Shown here one piece after another: positions 59,811-64,000 of a stretch of 64,000 nt of DNA (its first letter is position 1; each line of letters begins with the position of its first letter). Both the position numbers and the translations under genes were made by a program. Origin of the DNA: Pseudomonas aestuarii (GTDB lineage: Bacteria > Pseudomonadota > Gammaproteobacteria > Pseudomonadales > Pseudomonadaceae); the NCBI RefSeq assembly GCF_027988105.1, contig NZ_JAQJZJ010000001.1, positions 248,001 through 312,000 on the forward strand, given 5' to 3'. Below the pieces are notes generated by a model, which was not told the origin of the DNA, ran no database searches, and saw nothing but the letters and a program-made list of their open reading frames with translations.

Positions 59811-61313
59811 TCAGTGGCCCATCAGTTGGTCGACGGTCTCGGGTCCAGCGGGGGCCGATTTGTCATGTACGCCAAAGCGGTCGACGATGGTGGCGCTGGC
59901 TTCGTTGAGGCCCAGTACTTCGACGTCGGTACCTTCGCGGCGGAACTTGAGCACCACCTTGTCCAGGGCGGCGACGGCGGTGATGTCCCAGAAGTGCGCA
60001 CGGGACAGGTCGATGCTCACCTTATCAACCGCTTCCTTGAAGTCGAAGGCCGCGACGAACTTGTCGGCGGAGCTGAAGAACACCTGGCCGACCACCTTGT
60101 AGCGGCGCTGGCTGCCGTCGTCGTCGGCCTGCGAGCCGATGTACATGAAGTGGCCGATCTTGTTGGCGAAGAACATGGCCGCCAGCAGCACACCGACCAG
60201 TACGCCATAGGCCAGGTTGTGGGTGAAGACCACCACCACGACCGTGGCAATCATGACGATGTTGGTCGACAGCGGGTACTGCTTGAGGTTGCGCAGCGAG
60301 TCCCAGCTGAAGGTGCCGATCGATACCATGATCATCACTGCCACCAGGGCGGCCATGGGGATCTGCCTGACCCAGTCGCTGAGAAACACCACCATCAGCA
60401 ACAGCACCGAGCCCGCCACCAGGCAGGACAGGCGACCGCGACCGCCGGATTTCACGTTGATCACCGACTGGCCGATCATCGCGCAACCGGCCATGCCGCC
60501 GAGCAGGCCCGAGGCGATGTTGGCCACACCTTGGCCCTTGCACTCACGGTTCTTGTCGCTGGTGGTGTCGGTCAGGTCGTCGACGATGGTCGCGGTCATC
60601 ATCGACTCCAGCAGGCCGACCACGGCCAGGGCAGCGGCGTAGGGGAAGATGATCGCCAGGGTCTCGAAGGTCAGCGGCACATTCGGCCAGAGGAAGATCG
60701 GCAGGGTGTCCGGCAGCTCGCCCATGTCGCCGACGGTGCGGATGTCCAGGCCGAGGACCATGGCCACGGCGGTCATCGAGAGGATGCACACCAGCGGCGA
60801 GGGAATGACCTTGCCGATCTTCGGCACATAGGGGAACAGGTAGATGATGCCCAGGCCCGTCGCCGTCATGGCGTAGACGTGCCAGCTGACGTTGGTCAGC
60901 TCCGGCAGCTGGGCCATGAAGATCAGGATCGCCAGGGCGTTGACGAAGCCGGTGACCACCGAGCGCGAGACGAAGCGCATCAGGCTGCCGAGCTTGAGGT
61001 AGCCGGCGCCGATCTGCAGCGCGCCGCAGAGCAGGGTGGCGGCCAGCAGGTATTCCAGACCGTGGTTTTTCACCAGGGTCACCATCAGCAGGGCCATGGC
61101 CCCGGTGGCGGCGGAAATCATCCCCGGCCGGCCGCCGACGAAGGCAATCACCACGGCGATGCAGAAGGAGGCGTAGAGGCCGACCTTGGGGTCGACCCCG
61201 GCGATGATCGAGAAGGCGATGGCCTCGGGGATCAGCGCCAGCGCCACCACCAGGCCGGCGAGCACGTCGCCGCGGATGTTGAACAACCAAGTGTTTCTCA
61301 GGCTTTGCAGCAT
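59811..61313 (-). CDS. SulP family inorganic anion transporter with STAS domain
   Basis: The 500-residue protein starts [20 protein letters not shown], goes on with [20 protein letters not shown] (the family signature region) and ends in a STAS domain (about 395-490; [20 protein letters not shown]). Ten to twelve membrane segments are visible. SulP proteins carry sulfate, bicarbonate or dicarboxylates; ligand choice cannot be told from sequence alone. The start at 61313 agrees with family length; upstream codons are not conserved in type. It is transcribed with the Usp gene and diverges from the SdiA-regulated-type gene. Confidence 0.93.
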   Translation of the reverse strand: MLQSLRNTWLFNIRGDVLAGLVVALALIPEAIAFSIIAGVDPKVGLYASFCIAVVIAFVGGRPGMISAATGAMALLMVTLVKNHGLEYLLAATLLCGALQIGAGYLKLGSLMRFVSRSVVTGFVNALAILIFMAQLPELTNVSWHVYAMTATGLGIIYLFPYVPKIGKVIPSPLVCILSMTAVAMVLGLDIRTVGDMGELPDTLPIFLWPNVPLTFETLAIIFPYAAALAVVGLLESMMTATIVDDLTDTTSDKNRECKGQGVANIASGLLGGMAGCAMIGQSVINVKSGGRGRLSCLVAGSVLLLMVVFLSDWVRQIPMAALVAVMIMVSIGTFSWDSLRNLKQYPLSTNIVMIATVVVVVFTHNLAYGVLVGVLLAAMFFANKIGHFMYIGSQADDDGSQRRYKVVGQVFFSSADKFVAAFDFKEAVDKVSIDLSRAHFWDITAVAALDKVVLKFRREGTDVEVLGLNEASATIVDRFGVHDKSAPAGPETVDQLMGH

Positions 61314-61785
61314 GGCGTAATTCCAAAGGACTGGGTTGTGCTGCCGCGCGAAATAAGCGCAGGGCGGACAAGGTGAATGGCAGATGTAAAAATAAAACAA
61401 GCCCATGACCGAACAGCGTGTTGATACGCAAGGGCGCGCAACCGAGCGACCGGGAAACCGGCGAGGCGATGCAGGAGGGGCGTAACGCTAAGGCGGCTTA
61501 GGCAGCCAGCGCAATGGTCGGGCCAGTGTCATGACGACCTGCCTCCATCCACATAAGCAAAAAAGGCCGCGCACCTTAACACGGACGGGGGTTTGCCCGC
61601 ACCCCGCGTGCGGGTGCGCTTCGGTGCGTGGCGGAACTTGGCCGGCGCCGCATGATCAAACCCGCACGCCGGCTGGCGCGGGCTCTCAACTGTGCGCACC
61701 CGTGCCGAGCGCTGCTGAGCGGCGCGGACTGCAACAATCGCGGCGCAGACTGCCTCTTCCCATCTGCACGCGAGAGTGACCAACG
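61314..61785. other. 472-bp divergent intergenic region
   Basis: It separates the SulP and SdiA-regulated-type genes and should hold both promoters. A small hairpin, CCCGCAC (61596-61602) with GTGCGGG (61608-61614), is visible. No operator or RNA gene was recognised. Confidence 0.4.
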
Positions 61786-62718
61786 ATGATGTCAACTGCC
61801 AAGCGGGGGCTCGGACGGCTACCTGTGTTGAGCCCATGGACATGGGCGCTGCTGTTGGTCCTGCTGAGCCTGGTTTACCAGGTGCGCACCTTGCATCTGG
61901 ATGACCGCTTGTACTTCTGGATCCAGACCTCCTGGCACGCAGCCGAGTGGCAAGACCGCAGCCTGCGGTTGTCGAAATACCGGGTGCAGATCGACGCCAA
62001 GGCCGTGCCGGGTGTCAGCGATAACCTCTCCGGGTTGACCTATGACGAGCGCCGCGACCAGCTCTGGGCGGTGCTCAACAACCCGGAAGAATTGCTCGCC
62101 CTGAGCACGGACGGCGAGGTCCTGGCGCGCTATCCGCTGAGCGGTTTCAGTGATGTGGAGGGCATCACCTACCTGGGTGACGACCTGCTGTTGTTGGCCG
62201 AGGAACGTAACCAGGCGCTGGTGGTAGTCGAGGTGCCGGAGCGGCCCGGCGCCTTGTTTCGCGAGGATTTCCAGGCGCTGACCCTGGGTATCGAGGCGGG
62301 CGACAATCAGGGCTTCGAGGGCGTCGGCTATGATCGCAGTGGGGATCGGCTGTTCGTGGTCAAGGAGCAGTCGCCGCGCAAGCTCTACGAAATCCGTGGG
62401 CTGAAAGCGAGCATCGAAGGCGATTTCGACCTCCAGGTGATCGACCGCGAGCAATGGGTCAAGAACCTCTTCGCCACCGACCTGTCCGCGGTGCATTACG
62501 ACGCCCAGACCGGCCATCTGGCCTTGCTCAGCGATGAGTCGAAGTTGCTGATGGAGCTGGACGGCCAGGGCAAGCTGATCAGCTTCCGCTCGTTGCTTGG
62601 CGGCTTCGCCGGCCTGCAAGACAGTGTGCCGCAGGGCGAAGGCATGACCCTGGACGATCGCGGCAACCTGTATCTGGTCAGTGAACCCAATCTGTTCTAC
62701 AAATTCGAGCGCAAGTGA
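61786..62718 (+). CDS. SdiA-regulated domain protein (YjiK-like)
   Basis: The 310-residue protein has an N-terminal membrane anchor (SPWTWALLLVLLSLVYQV, about 17-34) and a periplasmic domain of beta-propeller type with VSDNLSGLTYDERRDQLWAV, then DVEGITYLGDDLLLLAEERN and NQGFEGVGYDRSGDRLFVVK. These repeated acidic loops match the SdiA-regulated (YjiK) family, whose function is unknown; the calcium-binding character of the loops is inference. It stands alone. MM at the start leaves one codon of uncertainty. Confidence 0.87.
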   Translation: MMSTAKRGLGRLPVLSPWTWALLLVLLSLVYQVRTLHLDDRLYFWIQTSWHAAEWQDRSLRLSKYRVQIDAKAVPGVSDNLSGLTYDERRDQLWAVLNNPEELLALSTDGEVLARYPLSGFSDVEGITYLGDDLLLLAEERNQALVVVEVPERPGALFREDFQALTLGIEAGDNQGFEGVGYDRSGDRLFVVKEQSPRKLYEIRGLKASIEGDFDLQVIDREQWVKNLFATDLSAVHYDAQTGHLALLSDESKLLMELDGQGKLISFRSLLGGFAGLQDSVPQGEGMTLDDRGNLYLVSEPNLFYKFERK

Positions 62719-62731
62719 TTGCGACGGCCGA

Positions 62732-63181
62732 TTAACCGCGCCTGATCAGCCAGATACCGGCGATGATCAGCAGTAAACCGCCGATCTTGCCGGGGCTGAC
62801 CGGGACTTCGCGAAAACCCGCCCAGCCGAAATGATCCAGGGTCAGGGCCATGCTCAGCTGGCCGACCAGAACCAGCGTCATCAGCAGCAAGGCGCCGATA
62901 CGCGGCCCGGCGAAGGCGGCGATGAAGATGAAGAAGGCGCCGAGCAGGCCGCCGCTCCAATGCCACCAGGTCATCCCCTTGAGGGCGCCGAGGCTGGGCG
63001 CTTCGCGCTGGACCAGGACCATCAGCAGCAGCGCCAGGCTACCGACCAGGAAGGAAATCAAGGCGGCGCTGAGGGTGCTGGACACCTGCTTGGCCAGTTG
63101 GCCGTTGATCCCGGCCTGCAGCGGCAGGCAGGCGCCGGCAACGAACGGCAGGGCGAGTAACCACCAGATTGGGGCGGGCAT
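62732..63181 (-). CDS. DMT superfamily small transporter (YdcZ/DUF606 type)
   Basis: The 149-residue protein starts MPAPIWWLLALPFVAGACLP, contains LQAGINGQLAKQVSSTLSAA, then LISFLVGSLAL, and has five membrane segments. This is the single-domain half-size DMT family DUF606 (YdcZ), which is thought to act as dimers. The substrate is unknown. The frame remains open upstream to 63532 but that part reads as shadow of the acetyltransferase. It converges with the SdiA-regulated-type gene 13 bp away. Confidence 0.88.
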   Translation of the reverse strand: MPAPIWWLLALPFVAGACLPLQAGINGQLAKQVSSTLSAALISFLVGSLALLLMVLVQREAPSLGALKGMTWWHWSGGLLGAFFIFIAAFAGPRIGALLLMTLVLVGQLSMALTLDHFGWAGFREVPVSPGKIGGLLLIIAGIWLIRRG

Positions 63182-63240
63182 GGGTATCTCCAGGGCGCGG
63201 GTGTGCAAGTATGCCGTAAAAGCTGCCTGTTTAGTCAGGA

Positions 63241-63750
63241 TTAGACGGCCGGAGAGTTGCCTTGCAGCGCCTTGCCGAATTGGATCAAAGCCACCCGTGC
63301 GCCGTGCGCATCGCGACGCTCGACCACGCCGCTGAGCTGATAGCCGTGCTTGGGGTAGAGCAGCAGCCCGGCGCTGTTGGCATTGAAGCAGGCCACCTGC
63401 ATGCGCGTGGCCTTGTAGTGGTCGCGCGCCAGCTGCTCCATCACCGTCAGCAGGTAGCTCGCCACGCCCTGGCCGCGCGCCCAGGGCGCGACCATCAGGT
63501 TGCCGAGGGCGCAGAAGTCGGCATGTTGCCATTGGTAAAAATTGGCGAAACCGGCCACTTGGCCATTCAGCAGCACCACGGTGCTGTCGCGGCGCTCGGC
63601 CATGGCCGCGGCCAACTGGCCGACACTGAGTGGCCAGTTGGCCTTCGGGTAGGCAAAGAACAACTCCTCGGCGCTCTGCGGGAACGCGACTATTGCGCTC
63701 AGGTCGGCGGCGCTGGCGGGGCGGTGGCTTAACGTTGCGGGCTGATTCAT
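63241..63750 (-). CDS. GNAT family acetyltransferase
   Basis: The 169-residue protein starts MNQPATLSHRPASAADLSAI and shows the acetyl-CoA loop LMVAPWARGQGVASYLLTVM (R/QxxGxG/A as RGQGVA) and a C-terminal YPKHGYQLSGVVERRDAHGA. The order and spacing of motifs are normal. The substrate is unknown. It lies 59 bp upstream of the DMT gene on the same strand and could share its transcript. Confidence 0.88.
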   Translation of the reverse strand: MNQPATLSHRPASAADLSAIVAFPQSAEELFFAYPKANWPLSVGQLAAAMAERRDSTVVLLNGQVAGFANFYQWQHADFCALGNLMVAPWARGQGVASYLLTVMEQLARDHYKATRMQVACFNANSAGLLLYPKHGYQLSGVVERRDAHGARVALIQFGKALQGNSPAV

Positions 63751-63879
63751 CGGGCGTCCTGATGAGTGAGGCATTGGCTTAGGTGAGCTTGATGGCGCCG
63801 AGCCAAGGCTATTCTGTAACCGCCGCGCCGCGCCGCGCCACGACGGCTGCGGTCATGGCCAGGCCGCTCAGCGGTAAGG

Positions 63880-64000
63880 CTAATGCGGTGGGTATTGGCT
63901 GAGTACCTTGGCCACGGTTTCGCGAATCGCCGCACTGCGTTCGCCCGGGTTCGGCTGATTGTCACGCAGGACTTGCCGGCCGCTGCCGCGCCAGACCAGT
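63880..64000 (-). CDS. DUF4136-like lipoprotein, C-terminal end only (cut by window edge)
   Basis: The last 39 codons are visible, reading LVWRGSGRQVLRDNQPNPGE and then RSAAIRETVAKVLSQYPPH before TAG (63880-63882). The pattern of VWRG followed by a helix and the AKVLxQYPP ending matches the C-terminus of DUF4136 proteins, which are outer-membrane or periplasmic lipoproteins of unknown role in pseudomonads. The start is outside the window. Confidence 0.65.
   Translation of the reverse strand, partial: LVWRGSGRQVLRDNQPNPGERSAAIRETVAKVLSQYPPH

Noticed and set aside
59754..61376. 540-codon open frame antisense to SulP
   Set aside because: The product is a low-complexity His/Gln/Gly/Asp chain, while the opposite strand codes for a clear transporter.

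Overview
The window is a stretch of chromosome from a high-GC gammaproteobacterium, almost certainly a Pseudomonas. The evidence is gene content and gene order: the run aroQ-accB-accC-prmA-(DUF3426)-dusB-fis-purH-purD-retS, the block ctpL-like MCP / GcbA-like cyclase / DUF2333 / NUDIX / SUI1 / speA, and the urtABCDE next to ureDABC all match the arrangement I know from P. aeruginosa and relatives. No rRNA, tRNA, CRISPR array, phage or insertion sequence was seen. The assignment rests on recognition by eye, not on a database search.

Layout. 1-7,187: end of a YgiQ radical-SAM gene, a short Hsp70-like gene (YegD type), small membrane proteins, a GFA-type zinc protein, a DksA-type zinc finger, a secreted orphan and two divergent solute-binding-like proteins. 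7,189-17,490: urease structural and accessory genes (ureD-ureA-two acetyltransferases-ureB-ureC) and the urea ABC importer urtABCDE, all on the minus strand. Each group is preceded by a sigma-54 type -24/-12 element and an upstream NtrC-like site, so uptake and hydrolysis of urea look co-regulated by nitrogen. 17,687-19,917: MarC-type membrane protein and a MoaD/ThiS-like carrier paired with a cytoplasmic Asp-box protein. 19,959-32,581: retS and the conserved housekeeping block (purine synthesis, Fis, dihydrouridine synthase, ribosomal protein L11 methylation, acetyl-CoA carboxylase, shikimate pathway). 32,703-47,624: dsbD, a chemoreceptor, a REC-REC-GGDEF cyclase, speA, a MATE exporter overlapping a GAF-GGDEF cyclase, and a YbaK-type deacylase.

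47,630-51,320 is the least ordinary part. Coding density drops; it holds a small membrane protein, a secreted collagen-like protein with six 45-bp near-identical repeats, a small secreted partner gene, a 32-bp near-perfect palindrome upstream, a cupin and the decayed remnant of a GGDEF domain. 51,323-64,000: a dCache-type chemoreceptor, glycogen phosphorylase, two tandem paralogous membrane GGDEF proteins, a UspA-SulP pair, an SdiA-regulated-type protein, a small DMT-like transporter, an acetyltransferase and the 3' end of a DUF4136-like gene.

Two themes connect the genes. One is nitrogen: urea import, urease and arginine decarboxylation. The other is surface and c-di-GMP signalling: RetS, four intact GGDEF proteins that all keep GGEEF and an RxxD inhibitory site, one decayed GGDEF, two chemoreceptors and a collagen-like surface or secreted protein. 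Several families of short intergenic hairpin repeats are scattered through the window, two of them inside the urease and urea-transport operons.
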